The notes: generated by a model from the sequence alone, not told the origin. 64,000 nt of DNA from Micromonospora noduli (GCF_003264365.1 NZ_PYAK01000019.1:41197-105196); one strand, 5' to 3'. Positions 34,395 through 43,864 are shown, numbered from the stretch's first letter. Numbers and translations are program-made.

Positions 34395-35603
34395 TCAGAC
34401 GGCCGCCGCGGTCAGCGCCGGTTCCACCTCGGCCCAGGAGGAGCCGAGCTCCGCCGAGCGGGCCACCGCGTCCAGCACCAGCTGGACCTGCAACGCGTCG
34501 GCGAAGGAGGGAGTCGGGTCGACACCGGTGGCGACCGCCTCGATGAAATCGCGCATCTCGTGCGTGAACGAGTGCTCGTAGCCGATGATGTGGCCCGGGG
34601 GCCACCACGCCGACATGTACGGGTGCTCGCCCTCGGTCACCAGGATGCGGCTGAAGCCCTGCTCCACGGCCGGGCGGGTCGCGTCGTAGAACTCCAGCTC
34701 GTTGAGGCGCTCCAGGTCGAAGACCACACTGCCCAGCGAGCCGTTGATCTCGACGCGCAGCGCGTTCTTACGGCCGGTCGCGAAGCGGCTCGCCTCGTAC
34801 GTGGCCAGGGCGCCACCGTCGAGCCGGGCCACGAAGACAGCGGCGTCGTCGACGGTGACCGTCCCGGTGGGCGCGGTGTGGCCGTCCACCGAGGCCGCCA
34901 GACCGCTCGACTCGGCCGGCAGCGGCCGCTCCTTGACGAAGGTCTCGGTGACCGCGCTGACGCCGCTGATCCGCTGACCCGTGACGAACTGGGTCAGGTC
35001 GATGATGTGCGCACCGATGTCACCGAGCGCGCCGGAGCCCGCCCTGTCCTTCTGCAACCGCCAGACCAGCGGGAACTGCGGGTCCACGATCCAGTCCTGC
35101 AGGTACGTCGCACGGACGTGTCGAATCACCCCGAGCCGTCCGTCGGCGACCAACTGGCGCATCATCGTAACCGCGGGGACCCGGCGGTAGTTGAACCCGC
35201 ACATCGACCGCACTCCGGCGGCCCGGGCGACGTCCGCCGCAGCGGTCATCGCCCGTGCCTCCTCCACCGAATTGGCCAATGGCTTCTCGCACAGAACGTG
35301 CTTGCCTGCGGCCAACGCGGCGAGAGCGATCTCGGCGTGGCTGTCGCCCGGGGTGCAGATGTCGACAACGTCGATGTCGTCCCGGTTGATCAGGTCACGC
35401 CAGTCGGTGGTGTACGCGTCCCAGCCGAGTGTGTCGGCGGCGTCAGCCACCTTCGCTGTGTCTCGGCCGCAGATCAACGCCATCCGGGCCCGCGCCGGCA
35501 GGTCGAAGACGCGATTCACGGTGCGCCACGCCTGTGAGTGCGCGGCGCCCATGAACGCGTAGCCGACCATGCCGACCCGCAGTTCTTTGTCTGTCGTGGA
35601 CAA
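34395..35603 (-). CDS. Gfo/Idh/MocA-family sugar dehydrogenase
   Basis: A 402-residue NAD(P)-dependent oxidoreductase. The Rossmann motif is GMVGYAFMGAAHSQAW near residue 11 (AFMGxAH form). The catalytic lysine is in HVLCEKPLANSVEEARA. The second catalytic region is GDIGAHIIDLTQFVTG, with an Asp and a His near residue 195. Members oxidise or epimerise sugars and inositols at a ring hydroxyl. It follows the substrate-binding protein gene by 21 bp, so the imported substrate is probably its own. A role in 3-keto-sugar metabolism would fit the secreted DUF1080 protein at 20276. Confidence 0.9.
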   Translation of the reverse strand: MSTTDKELRVGMVGYAFMGAAHSQAWRTVNRVFDLPARARMALICGRDTAKVADAADTLGWDAYTTDWRDLINRDDIDVVDICTPGDSHAEIALAALAAGKHVLCEKPLANSVEEARAMTAAADVARAAGVRSMCGFNYRRVPAVTMMRQLVADGRLGVIRHVRATYLQDWIVDPQFPLVWRLQKDRAGSGALGDIGAHIIDLTQFVTGQRISGVSAVTETFVKERPLPAESSGLAASVDGHTAPTGTVTVDDAAVFVARLDGGALATYEASRFATGRKNALRVEINGSLGSVVFDLERLNELEFYDATRPAVEQGFSRILVTEGEHPYMSAWWPPGHIIGYEHSFTHEMRDFIEAVATGVDPTPSFADALQVQLVLDAVARSAELGSSWAEVEPALTAAAV

Positions 35604-35624
35604 GGTGGGTCTCCCCCCGGTATG

Positions 35625-36677
35625 TCAGAACCCGAGCTTGTCGTAGCTGCTCGCGTTCTCCTTGGTGATCGTCTCCGAGGCCAGGGTCACTTCCTTGGGC
35701 ACCTGCAGCTCCGTCAGGTCGCCCAGGCCCCGACCCTGCGCGATGAGCCGCGCGAGCGAGACCGCCGAGGAGGCCATCGACGGGTTGTAGGTGACAGTGG
35801 CCTTCAGCACGGTGTTGTCGGCCTTGATGGCGTCGATCGCGAGCTTGGAGCCCGCGCCGCCGACCATGAAGAACTCCGACCGGTTGGCCTGCTTGATGGC
35901 CGCGAGCACACCGATGCCCTGGTCGTCGTCGTGGTTCCAGATGGCGTCGATCTTCGGCAGCGCCTGGAGCAGCTGGGACGCCTCGCGCTGACCGCTGTCG
36001 GAGGTGAACTCGGCCGAACGGCGGTTCTTCACAGTGAACCCGTAGGTCGCCAGGGCGGCCTTGAAGCCCTCGCTGCGCTCGACGGTCAGCGGGATCTCCA
36101 GACCGGCGATCTCACCGATGACCGGGTTGGCGACGCCCTTGTCCTTGAGCATCTTGCCGATGTAGTGCCCGGCCGAGACGCCCATGCCGTAGTTGTCGCC
36201 CTTGATGACCAGTCGCGAGGCCAGCGCGTCGGGGAACGCCCGGTCGAGGTTCACGATCGGGATGCCCGCCTGCATCGCCTGGAGGGCAACGGCGTTGACC
36301 TCCTTGCCGTCGTGCGGCAGCACGACGATGATGTCCGGCTTCTGGGCGATCAGCGTGCCGAGCGTGGAGCGCTGGGCCTCGGAGTTCGACCCACCGTCGA
36401 CCTCCTTGAACTCCACGTCCGAGTAGGCAGCGGCCTGCGCCTTGGCGTTGGCGTGGATCGCGCCCATCCAGCCGTGGTCGGCGGCCGGGGCGGAGAAGCC
36501 GATGACGACCTTCTTGCCCGGGGCGTTGTTGCCTTCGCTGTTTCCGGCGGCCTTGGTCTGGGTGCTGGCGGCCGGGGTCTCGTTGCTGGTGCAGGCGGTG
36601 AGGAGGGTGGCAGCGCCCACTGCGGCTCCACCGAAGAGCAACCGGCGGCGCGACAGGTCGCGACTGTGCTGGGTCAT
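35625..36677 (-). CDS. Sugar ABC transporter substrate-binding lipoprotein
   Basis: A 350-residue periplasmic-binding-protein-like lipoprotein of the ribose/galactose class. The N-terminus shows a twin-arginine motif (DLSRRRLLFGGAA) and a lipobox ending LLTAC, so it is probably a Tat-exported lipoprotein. The mature domain follows the type I pattern (KVVIGFSAPAADHGWMGAIH, IVNLDRAFPDALASR, IWNHDDDQGIGVLAAI). It delivers a pentose, hexose or polyol to the permease at 36775. Spacing to that gene is 97 bp. Confidence 0.92.
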   Translation of the reverse strand: MTQHSRDLSRRRLLFGGAAVGAATLLTACTSNETPAASTQTKAAGNSEGNNAPGKKVVIGFSAPAADHGWMGAIHANAKAQAAAYSDVEFKEVDGGSNSEAQRSTLGTLIAQKPDIIVVLPHDGKEVNAVALQAMQAGIPIVNLDRAFPDALASRLVIKGDNYGMGVSAGHYIGKMLKDKGVANPVIGEIAGLEIPLTVERSEGFKAALATYGFTVKNRRSAEFTSDSGQREASQLLQALPKIDAIWNHDDDQGIGVLAAIKQANRSEFFMVGGAGSKLAIDAIKADNTVLKATVTYNPSMASSAVSLARLIAQGRGLGDLTELQVPKEVTLASETITKENASSYDKLGF

Positions 36678-36774
36678 GAATGACCTCCTGGGAGCGGGAT
36701 TTGACTTATTGAGGGTGTGCGAGGCCCGGCCACCGTCGAATGTCTCGACGTCGCCAGGACAACGGTGCGGTGCG

Positions 36775-37902
36775 TCAGGTTGCGGTGGTGACCCTGTTCC
36801 GCGCGAGGAGCCGAGTGACTGACTTGAACTGGAACTGCTGGACCAGGACGGCGGCGACGATGATGCCGCCCTTGACCATGTTCTGCGCCTCGATGGAGAG
36901 GCCGTTGATGGCGAAGAGGTTCGTGATGGTGGCGAAGATGATGACGCCGAGCAGCGAGCCGACGATCGTGCCCCGGCCGCCGCTGAGCAGCGTCCCGCCG
37001 ATGATCGCTGCAGCGATCGCGTCCAACTCGTACAGGTTGGCCATCGCCGCCTGCGCCGAGGTCGCCTGCGAGGTGAGCATGATGGCGGCGATACCGCAGC
37101 AGAGACCGGAGAGCGCGTAGAGCAGCATGGTGTGCCGCCGGACGTTGATGCCGGCCAGCCGGGCCGCCTCCGGGTTGCCGCCGACGGCGATGGTCCGCCG
37201 GCCGAAGGTCGTGCGGTTGAGCACTACCCAACCGGCCAGCACTACCGCGCCGAGGATGTAGACCAGGATCGGGATCCCGATCACCTTGCGCGCCGCGATG
37301 TCGTTGATGAACGTGCTGCTCGACACCTGGGTCTGCTTGTTGGAGATCGACGCCGCGAGCCCTCGCGCGGCCACCAGCATCGCGAGCGTCGCGATGAAGG
37401 GGACCAGCCGCCCGTACGAGATGAGCACACCGTTGACGAGGCCGACGCAGATGCCGACCGCGAGGGCGGCGAAGATCATGCCGCCGGCGCCGTAGCTCTG
37501 GGTGGCCACAGTGGTGCACCAGACCCCGGCCAGCGCGACGATCGCGCCGACCGACAGGTCGATGCCACCACCGATGATCACGAAGGTCATCCCGACAGTG
37601 ACCACGCCGACGACCGAGGCCAACTGGAGAATGGCCAGGACGTTGTTCCAGACCCAGTTCGGGTCGCCGTACAGGTCGGGCTTGGTGATCGCGCCGACCA
37701 CGATGAGCGCGGCCAGCACCCCGATCAGACCGAGGTTGCGCTTGGCGCCGTCGCCACCGTCACCCCGCCACCAGGAGAGCTTGCCCCCGGATCCTGCCTT
37801 GTTGCCGGCCACCGCCGTCTCCGCCGGGTCCACCGGCGGCGACTGCGCCGGAAGCTGCGGGCGCTCCGGTGTCGCGGTGGGAGTGGGAGTCGCGTCGCTC
37901 AT
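36775..37902 (-). CDS. Sugar ABC transporter permease (RbsC-like)
   Basis: A 375-residue membrane protein with about ten hydrophobic helices after a proline-rich, soluble 50-residue N-terminus. Family marks are VTVGMTFVIIGGGIDLSVGA and RRTIAVGGNPEAARLAGIN, the coupling-helix region that meets the ATPase. It forms a homodimeric channel with the ATPase encoded just upstream; the two genes overlap by 4 bp (ATGA). Confidence 0.93.
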   Translation of the reverse strand: MSDATPTPTATPERPQLPAQSPPVDPAETAVAGNKAGSGGKLSWWRGDGGDGAKRNLGLIGVLAALIVVGAITKPDLYGDPNWVWNNVLAILQLASVVGVVTVGMTFVIIGGGIDLSVGAIVALAGVWCTTVATQSYGAGGMIFAALAVGICVGLVNGVLISYGRLVPFIATLAMLVAARGLAASISNKQTQVSSSTFINDIAARKVIGIPILVYILGAVVLAGWVVLNRTTFGRRTIAVGGNPEAARLAGINVRRHTMLLYALSGLCCGIAAIMLTSQATSAQAAMANLYELDAIAAAIIGGTLLSGGRGTIVGSLLGVIIFATITNLFAINGLSIEAQNMVKGGIIVAAVLVQQFQFKSVTRLLARNRVTTAT

Positions 37903-39503
37903 GCCGGTGCGCCTTCCATCAAGGACCCCGCCATCACGAGGTCAAGCACAGTGTTCTCGTCGAGTTCGCCGGCCGCGGCTTCGCGGACGACCCGCCCTTC
38001 CCGCATCACCAGCACCCGGTCGGCCAGACCCAGCACCTCGGGCACCTCGCTGGAGACCAGCAGCACCCCCACGCCCTGAGCGGCCAATGCCCGGATGACC
38101 TGGTAGAGCTCAGCCCGGGCGCCCACGTCCACGCCCCGGGTCGGCTCGTCGAGAAGCAGCAACTTGGTGCCGCCGAGCAGCCAACGCCCGACCACCACCT
38201 TCTGCTGGTTGCCGCCGGACAGCGTGCGTACCGGCCGGTCGACGTCCCGGGGCCGCAGCTCCAGGGTCTCCGCGATCCGGTCCGCCTCGGCGCGTTCCTT
38301 GGCGGCGTTGGTGAAGCCGAGCCGCGCGTACCGGCCGAAGGTGGCCAGCGTGACGTTGCGGTAGATCGGCTCGCCGAGCAGCAGCGCCTGGCTCTTGCGT
38401 TCCTCCGGGGCCATTCCCATGCCGGCGCGAACCGCCGCGCCGACGCCGGGCCGTAGGACCTTTCCGTCCATCTGCACCGTGCCGGCCTCCGGGAGGCGCG
38501 CACCGTAGATCGTTTCCAGCAGCTCGGAACGACCGGAGCCGACCAGCCCTGCGATGCCCACGATCTCCCCGGCACGCACGTTCAGCGACACGTCGGCGAA
38601 CTCGCCAGTGCGGGTCAACCCCTCCACCTGGAGCAGGTCCGCACCCGCGGAGTCGTCGGTCGGCCGGTCCGGGAAGACGTACTCGATGGTGCGGCCGGTC
38701 ATCCGGCTCACCAGGTCGCGGGTCGGGGTGTCGCGCGCCGGCAGGTTCGCCGCCGTGGTCCGGCCGTCCTTGAGTACGGTGACCCGGTCGCCGATCTCGC
38801 GGATCTCCTCCAGGCGGTGGGAGATGTAGATGACGGCGATGCCCTGAGCGGTCAGCTCTCGGATGATCCGGAACAGGTTGCCGACCTCGTCGTGGGCCAG
38901 CACCGCGCTCGGCTCGTCCATGATGATCAGTCGGGCCTCGTGCGACAGCGCCCGCGCCATGCTGACGATCTGCTTGCCGGCCGCCGGCAGGGACCGGACC
39001 ATCCGCCCCGGCGGGATCTCACCGTGGCCGAGCCGGCTGAGGATCTGCCGGGTGTGCCGGGCCATCCGGCCGCGCCGGACGAAACCGAAGCTGCGGTACT
39101 CGTGCCCGAGGAACGCGTTCTCCGCCACCGACAGATCCTCGACGAGGTCGAGCTCCTGGTAGATCGTGGCGATGCCCGCCTTCATGGCGGCCTGCGGGTT
39201 GGCGAACGTCGCGGGCTCACCGCGCCACTCCACCTGCCCGGAATCCGGTTGGTGCACCCCGGCGAGCACCTTGATGAGGGTGGACTTGCCGGCGCCGTTC
39301 TGCCCGAGCAGGCAGTGCACCTCGCCGGCACGCACCTCCAGCTGCACGCCGTCGAGCGCGCGTACGCCGGGGAAGGTCTTCACCAGGTCGGTGAGGCGCA
39401 GGACCACCTCGCCCGCGACGGTGTCGGCGGGAGCCTCGACCAGCGGCGCCTCGGCGACGGCCTCGGCCGACGCGGTGGCGGGGTCATCCTCGGGCAGAGC
39501 CAC
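37899..39503 (-). CDS. Sugar ABC transporter ATP-binding protein (two ABC domains)
   Basis: A 534-residue ATPase with two nucleotide-binding domains. The first has Walker A LLGQNGAGKSTLIKVLAG, signature LPAAGKQIVSMARAL and Walker B LIIMDEPSAVL. The second has the degenerate Walker A GLVGSGRSELLETIYG and a full LSGGNQQKVVVGRWLL. This asymmetry is normal for the RbsA class. I chose GTG 39503 with GGAGGAG just upstream; the longer open frame is antisense to the ROK gene. A proline/alanine-rich leader of about 40 residues precedes the first domain. Confidence 0.92.
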   Translation of the reverse strand: MALPEDDPATASAEAVAEAPLVEAPADTVAGEVVLRLTDLVKTFPGVRALDGVQLEVRAGEVHCLLGQNGAGKSTLIKVLAGVHQPDSGQVEWRGEPATFANPQAAMKAGIATIYQELDLVEDLSVAENAFLGHEYRSFGFVRRGRMARHTRQILSRLGHGEIPPGRMVRSLPAAGKQIVSMARALSHEARLIIMDEPSAVLAHDEVGNLFRIIRELTAQGIAVIYISHRLEEIREIGDRVTVLKDGRTTAANLPARDTPTRDLVSRMTGRTIEYVFPDRPTDDSAGADLLQVEGLTRTGEFADVSLNVRAGEIVGIAGLVGSGRSELLETIYGARLPEAGTVQMDGKVLRPGVGAAVRAGMGMAPEERKSQALLLGEPIYRNVTLATFGRYARLGFTNAAKERAEADRIAETLELRPRDVDRPVRTLSGGNQQKVVVGRWLLGGTKLLLLDEPTRGVDVGARAELYQVIRALAAQGVGVLLVSSEVPEVLGLADRVLVMREGRVVREAAAGELDENTVLDLVMAGSLMEGAPA

Positions 39504-39540
39504 AGTCTCCTCCTCGCTCACGACGGAATCTCGAACAGCT

Positions 39541-40719
39541 TCATGCGGCTTCCCCGAAGGCGACGTCGCTCGCGAGCACCGCCGCGCCGGCGACGCCGGC
39601 ACGGCCGCCCAGCTCGGACAGGACGACGGGAAGGTTGCCGGTGGCCAGCGGCAGTGACCGGCGGTAGACCACACTGCGGATCTCGGCGAGCAGGATGTGG
39701 CCCAGCTGGGCCAGCCCGCCACCGATCACGATCATGGACGGGTTGGTGAAGCTGACCAGGCCGGCGAGCACTCCACCGACCCGCCGCCCGCCGTCGCGGA
39801 TCAACTGGATGCAGGTCACGTCGCCCTCGACGGCGCCCTCGGCGACGTCCAGCGCGGTGACGACACCCCGCAGCGCCAGCCGCTCGGCCAGCGCCGGCGA
39901 CGTGCCACTGCGGGCGGCGGCTGCGGCGTCCTTGGCCAACGCGGCGCCGCTGAACAGCGCCTCCAGGCAGCCGACGTTGCCGCAGGAACACATCGGACCG
40001 TGCGAGTCGACCTGGATGTGCCCTATGTCGCCGGCACATCCGTCGGTGCCCCGGTAGACCTCACCGGTGAGGTAGATGCCGCACCCGATGCCGGTGCCGA
40101 TCTTCACGAAGAGGAAGTCGTCCACCGAGTGGGCGACCCCACCGTGCCGCTCGCCGATCGCCATGATGTTGACGTCGTTGTCGACCACCGCCGGGCAGCC
40201 GTGCTCACGGCTGAGCAGCTCACGCACCGGGAACCGGTCCCAGCCTGGCATGATCGGTGGTGAGACCGGAACGCCGTCGCGGAAGCTGACCGGGCCGGGT
40301 ACGCCGATGCCGACCGCGTCCAGTCGCTCGTACGCGCCGTCGCCCCGGGCCTTGTGCAGCAGTTCGTTGACCCGTTGCAGGGTCACCTTCGGGCCGTTGC
40401 GGATGTCGGCTGCCTCGGCGTAGTGGGCCACCGGTTCGAGGCGGCCGTTGACCACCTCGACGTCCATCGAACTGGCGCCGAGGTCGACGGCGGCGAAGCG
40501 CAGCTTCGGGTTCAGCTCGACAAGCGTCGAGCGACGCCCACCTCGGGAAGCGGCGAGCCCGGCCTCGGCCACATAACCCAGCGTCACCAGCCGATCCAGC
40601 TCGGCCAGCATGCGCGGACGCGGCATCTGGAGCCGGTCGCCCAGCTCGGCCCGGGACACGGCGCCCTCGTCGCGGAGCAGCCGCAACAGGCGCACGTGCA
40701 GGGGGTCGACGGTGCGCAC
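39541..40719 (-). CDS. ROK-family transcriptional repressor
   Basis: A 392-residue protein with an N-terminal winged helix (GAVSRAELGDRLQMPRPRML) and a C-terminal ROK/glucokinase-like domain. The zinc motif is GHIQVDSHGPMCSCGNVGCL, with the CxCGxxGC cysteines and the ROK histidine. The sugar-pocket segment is VVDNDVNIMAIGERHGG. ROK repressors release DNA when a sugar binds. It opens the transporter operon and is probably both its regulator and autoregulated through the inverted repeat at 40836. GTG 40719 follows GAGGGGG. Confidence 0.92.
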   Translation of the reverse strand: MRTVDPLHVRLLRLLRDEGAVSRAELGDRLQMPRPRMLAELDRLVTLGYVAEAGLAASRGGRRSTLVELNPKLRFAAVDLGASSMDVEVVNGRLEPVAHYAEAADIRNGPKVTLQRVNELLHKARGDGAYERLDAVGIGVPGPVSFRDGVPVSPPIMPGWDRFPVRELLSREHGCPAVVDNDVNIMAIGERHGGVAHSVDDFLFVKIGTGIGCGIYLTGEVYRGTDGCAGDIGHIQVDSHGPMCSCGNVGCLEALFSGAALAKDAAAAARSGTSPALAERLALRGVVTALDVAEGAVEGDVTCIQLIRDGGRRVGGVLAGLVSFTNPSMIVIGGGLAQLGHILLAEIRSVVYRRSLPLATGNLPVVLSELGGRAGVAGAAVLASDVAFGEAA

Positions 40720-40835
40720 CCGGGGCCCCCTCTTCTTTGGCAGCGTTCACATCGACGCAATGTCGATGTGTTGTGTCCGACACAGTAAGAGCGTTCCACG
40801 CCGCCTGTCCAGAGCTTCAGCCGTTCCGAGACCAA

Positions 40836-40857
40836 CTTTTGTCCGAAAGAACAAAAG
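40836..40857 (-). promoter_or_regulatory. Candidate ROK operator
   Basis: CTTTTGTCC (40836-40844) and GAACAAAAG (40849-40857) form a near-perfect inverted repeat with a 4-base centre, 117 bp upstream of the ROK start codon. The preceding bases make CAACTTTTGTC, close to CAACTTTCGTC at 25502. ROK repressors usually bind their own promoter. Confidence 0.5.
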
Positions 40858-40932
40858 CTACTAGTCGATCAAGGAAAGGATCACGGACCGCCCGCGTCCC
40901 CTCGCCAGCAGTTCCATCGACGGACACGCAAA

Positions 40933-40964
40933 CGCCCCGCCAGCCGATCCTCGGTGGCGGGGCG
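40933..40964 (-). terminator. Hairpin terminator after the BrkB gene
   Basis: A 10-bp perfect stem, CGCCCCGCCA (40933-40942) with TGGCGGGGCG (40955-40964), closes a 12-base loop, 16 bp after the stop of the membrane protein gene at 40980. Confidence 0.75.
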
Positions 40965-40979
40965 ATTGGCGCGGGGCCG

Positions 40980-41999
40980 TCAGCGACGGCCGGCAGAATT
41001 TCGCTTCTTGCGGAGCTTGCGGTCGTCGCGCAGCTCGACGTACGGCTCGTCGTCCACCGCGTGTCCGGCCGAGATGGCGCGGCCCCGCTCCAGCTCCGCG
41101 TCGAACTCCGCCCCCAGCAGGATCGCGATGTTGCTCAGCCAGAGCCACACCAGGAAGATGATCACCCCGGCCAGCGTCCCGTACGTCTTGTCGTACGAAC
41201 TGAAGTTGCTCACGTAGAAGGCGAACAGGCCGGAGATCACCAACCAGATCACCACGGCCAGCACCCCGCCCGGGCTGACCCAGCGGAAGCCGCCGTGCCG
41301 CGCGTTCGGTGAGGCCCAGTACAGGATCGCGAACATCAGGCTGACCAGGATCAGCAGCACCGGCCACTTCGCGATGTCCCACACCGCGACCGCCGTCGAG
41401 CCGAGCCCGATCACGTCACCGACCGATTCGGCGAGGCGGCCGGTGAAGACGACGATCACCGCGCAGACCAGCAGCAGCACGCCGATCACCGCTGTCACAC
41501 CGGCCCGGATCGGCAGCGTCTTCCAGATCGGCCGGCCTTCCGGCACGTCGTAGATGGTGTTGGACGCACGCATGAACGCACCGATGTAGCCGGACGCGGA
41601 CCAGAACGCGGCCAACAGACCGATGATCGCCGCGATGCTGGCCAGGCCGCCGTTCTGCTGGGCGGTATTGATCGCGCCCTCGATGATCTTCTGGATGCTG
41701 TCGTTCGGCACCGCCTGGTTGACGGTGTCCTTGACGCCCTCGGTGGCGCTCTCACCGAGCAGGCCGAGCAGGGAGATCAGCACCAGCACGCCGGGGAAGA
41801 TGGACAGCACCCCGTAGTAGGTCAGCGCGGCGGCCCAGTCGGTCAGGCTGTCGTCCTGGAATTCGGTGATCGTCCGGCGCAACGCCGCCTTCCAGCCGCT
41901 GCCGGGCAGGTCGGTGGGGCTGTCCGGGCCCGCGTCGGGCCCGACCGGCGTGGTGGCGGGATCACGCTCACGCTGGGCGGAAGACTCGTCCGAGGCCAT
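40980..41999 (-). CDS. YihY/BrkB-family membrane protein
   Basis: A 339-residue protein with six membrane helices after a soluble N-terminus. Family marks are DDSLTDWAAALTYYGVLSIF at about residue 48, IAAIIGLLAAFWSASGYIGA and VSNFSSYDKTYGTLAGVII near the C-terminus. The C-terminal 50 residues are charged and cytoplasmic (ELRDDRKLRKKRNSAGRR). YihY proteins were once called ribonuclease BN but are membrane proteins with no proven activity. Its neighbours give no further hint. Confidence 0.92.
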   Translation of the reverse strand: MASDESSAQRERDPATTPVGPDAGPDSPTDLPGSGWKAALRRTITEFQDDSLTDWAAALTYYGVLSIFPGVLVLISLLGLLGESATEGVKDTVNQAVPNDSIQKIIEGAINTAQQNGGLASIAAIIGLLAAFWSASGYIGAFMRASNTIYDVPEGRPIWKTLPIRAGVTAVIGVLLLVCAVIVVFTGRLAESVGDVIGLGSTAVAVWDIAKWPVLLILVSLMFAILYWASPNARHGGFRWVSPGGVLAVVIWLVISGLFAFYVSNFSSYDKTYGTLAGVIIFLVWLWLSNIAILLGAEFDAELERGRAISAGHAVDDEPYVELRDDRKLRKKRNSAGRR

Positions 42000-42063
42000 C
42001 GCCCCTCCTCCTGGTCGGCGGTGTCACCTCCGGACATGCCCCGTCGACGGGCGCGCATAACCC

Positions 42064-42873
42064 CTACTTGTAGAGCAACCTCGCCATTCGGCGAGAAGCC
42101 ACCAGCAGGCCGACCGCCACCATCGCCAACAGGTAGAGCACGTCGAGCAGCCAGAGCCAACCACCGCTGCCCAACGCGACCCCCCGGATCAGGTGCACCG
42201 ACCGGTACAGCGGGGTGATCTCGACGAGCCAGTGCAGCACTGTCGGGTAGGCCTGCGCCGGCACGAAGGTGCCGGAGAAGAGGAAGAGCGTGAACTGTGC
42301 GGAGCCCATCAGGTCGAAATCCTGCCAGCTACGCATGAAGGTCGAAATCGCCATGCCGAGCGCCCCGAACGCGAACCCGACCAGCACCGCGGCCGGGAGA
42401 GCGGTCAGCGCGCGGGTGACGCTTGTCAACTCCAGCGCGATCATCACGCCGAGGAACGCCGCCGAGTAGGCGCTGCCCCGCAGCATCGCCCAACCCAATT
42501 CGCCGACGGCGATCTCGAACGGCCGTACCGGGGTGGCGATCATCCCGTCGTACAGCTTCATGTACTTCATCTTGCCGAAGAAGTTGAATGTGGTCTCCGA
42601 GAGCGCCCCGGTCATCGCCGAGGAGGCCAGCATCGCCGGGGCCACGAACTCGGCGTACGAGACCAGCCGCCCGTCCGGCAACGGCAGGTCGCCGACCAGC
42701 GCGCCGACGCCCACCCCGATGGACAGCAGGTAGAGCAGCGGCTCCACGAAGCCGGAGAGCAGCAGCAGCCAGTAGACCGGCTTCAGCGCCGCGACGTTGC
42801 GCCCGACCACCGACGCCGACCGCCGGGACGCGGCGGAGACGTCGACCAGCCGGGGCAGGATCAGCGTGACCAC
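42064..42873 (-). CDS. ABC-2 type transporter permease (NodJ/DrrB-like), second subunit
   Basis: A 269-residue membrane protein with six hydrophobic helices. PVYWLLLLSGFVEPLLYLLS, LVSYAEFVAPAMLASSAMTG, YDGMIATPVRPFEIAVGEL and SAQFTLFLFSGTFVPAQAYP are typical ABC-2 permease segments. It lies 68 bp downstream of a homologous permease; the two are probably the halves of one heterodimeric exporter. Their likely ATPase is at 46788, beyond an inserted segment. The substrate is unknown; related exporters move drugs or lipid-linked sugars. Confidence 0.88.
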   Translation of the reverse strand: MVTLILPRLVDVSAASRRSASVVGRNVAALKPVYWLLLLSGFVEPLLYLLSIGVGVGALVGDLPLPDGRLVSYAEFVAPAMLASSAMTGALSETTFNFFGKMKYMKLYDGMIATPVRPFEIAVGELGWAMLRGSAYSAAFLGVMIALELTSVTRALTALPAAVLVGFAFGALGMAISTFMRSWQDFDLMGSAQFTLFLFSGTFVPAQAYPTVLHWLVEITPLYRSVHLIRGVALGSGGWLWLLDVLYLLAMVAVGLLVASRRMARLLYK

Positions 42874-42941
42874 GACACCCTCTCTGCTTGCTCTTCAGAC
42901 GACGAGTTGCTCCTGCTTGCTCGGCTGCCGGGCCTGCTCGG

Positions 42942-43730
42942 CTAGACGACGAGCTTGCGACGGAACGCGCGCACCGCCAGCAACCAGCCGGCGACCGCCC
43001 AGGCGGCCAGGTAGAGCAGGTGCCCGACGGCCGACCACTGTGGGGCGACGCCGAGCGTGGCCGCGCGGCACAGGTCCACGGCGTGCCACAACGGCGTCGC
43101 GTACGCCAGCCAGCGCAGCGCCTCGGGCAGCGACTCGACAGGGAAGAACACCCCGGCGAAGAGCGTCATCGGGATGACCGCGAACCGGAACAGCATCGCG
43201 AGCCAGTTGTCGCTCGACACCGACGCGGCGTACGCGAAGGTCGGCGCGGCGACGGCCAGCCCGAGCAACGCCACCACCGGCAGGGTGACCACCGCCCACG
43301 GCGACCGCAACGCCCCGAACAACCCGGTGACCAGCAGGAACGCCGCGATCGTGGTGAGCACCCGGAACAGCACGAAGGCCAGGTGCCCGGCCACGATGTC
43401 ACAGACCCGCAGCGGCGACGCGCCCTGCGCGAAGTAGGTCTTGACCCACTGGAAGTTGCTGAACACCGGCCACGTCGAGTCGCCGACGGTGACCTGGAGC
43501 GCGGTCGAGGCGATCAGCCCGGGGACCAGCCAGTCGAGGTAACGCACCCCACCGACGCCCTGGTCGATGTAGGCGCCGACGCCCACCCCGAACCCGAGGA
43601 CGGTCAGCACCGGGAGCAGGAACGAGGAGAACACCCCGGCCCGCCAGGTGCGCCGCAGACCCACCAGGTAGTGCTCGAACACCGCGTACGCCGGCACCCA
43701 TGGGAACCGCGTCGATCCCGCCACACTCAC
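42942..43730 (-). CDS. ABC-2 type transporter permease, first subunit
   Basis: A 262-residue permease with six helices, homologous to the one downstream. Segments include VGLRRTWRAGVFSSFLLPVL, WLVPGLIASTALQVTVGDST, KTYFAQGASPLRVCDIVAGH and RFAVIPMTLFAGVFFPVESL. The start at ATG 43730 (MSVAGSTRFPWVPAYAVFEH) fits the amphipathic helix that normally precedes the first membrane segment. A promoter-like 38-bp sequence lies 43 bp upstream, so this pair may now be transcribed separately from its ATPase gene. Confidence 0.88.
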   Translation of the reverse strand: MSVAGSTRFPWVPAYAVFEHYLVGLRRTWRAGVFSSFLLPVLTVLGFGVGVGAYIDQGVGGVRYLDWLVPGLIASTALQVTVGDSTWPVFSNFQWVKTYFAQGASPLRVCDIVAGHLAFVLFRVLTTIAAFLLVTGLFGALRSPWAVVTLPVVALLGLAVAAPTFAYAASVSSDNWLAMLFRFAVIPMTLFAGVFFPVESLPEALRWLAYATPLWHAVDLCRAATLGVAPQWSAVGHLLYLAAWAVAGWLLAVRAFRRKLVV

Positions 43731-43772
43731 CCGATCACCCCGCCCGCCACGCCGGCCACCACGACCTGTCTA

Positions 43773-43810
43773 CCCCCGGGGTACGACAGACCGCCGGTCA
43801 CCCTACGACG
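43773..43810 (-). promoter_or_regulatory. 38-bp promoter-like repeat, copy A
   Basis: The sequence matches copy B at 46480-46517 at 37 of 38 positions. On the minus strand it contains TAGGGT, a usual actinobacterial -10 box, about 70 bases before the permease start. A nested hairpin (11-bp outer stem 43808-43818 with 43853-43863) lies just upstream of it. Confidence 0.55.
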
Positions 43811-43864
43811 ACCCCGCCGACGTGTCGCCCGGGTTTCCCCACGTCGCCCGTGGGCGGGGTCGTG

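Noticed and set aside
39504..39722. N-terminal extension of the sugar ABC ATPase
   Set aside because: It overlaps the ROK coding region in another frame and reads as low-complexity Trp/Ser/Pro; a ribosome site supports GTG 39503.
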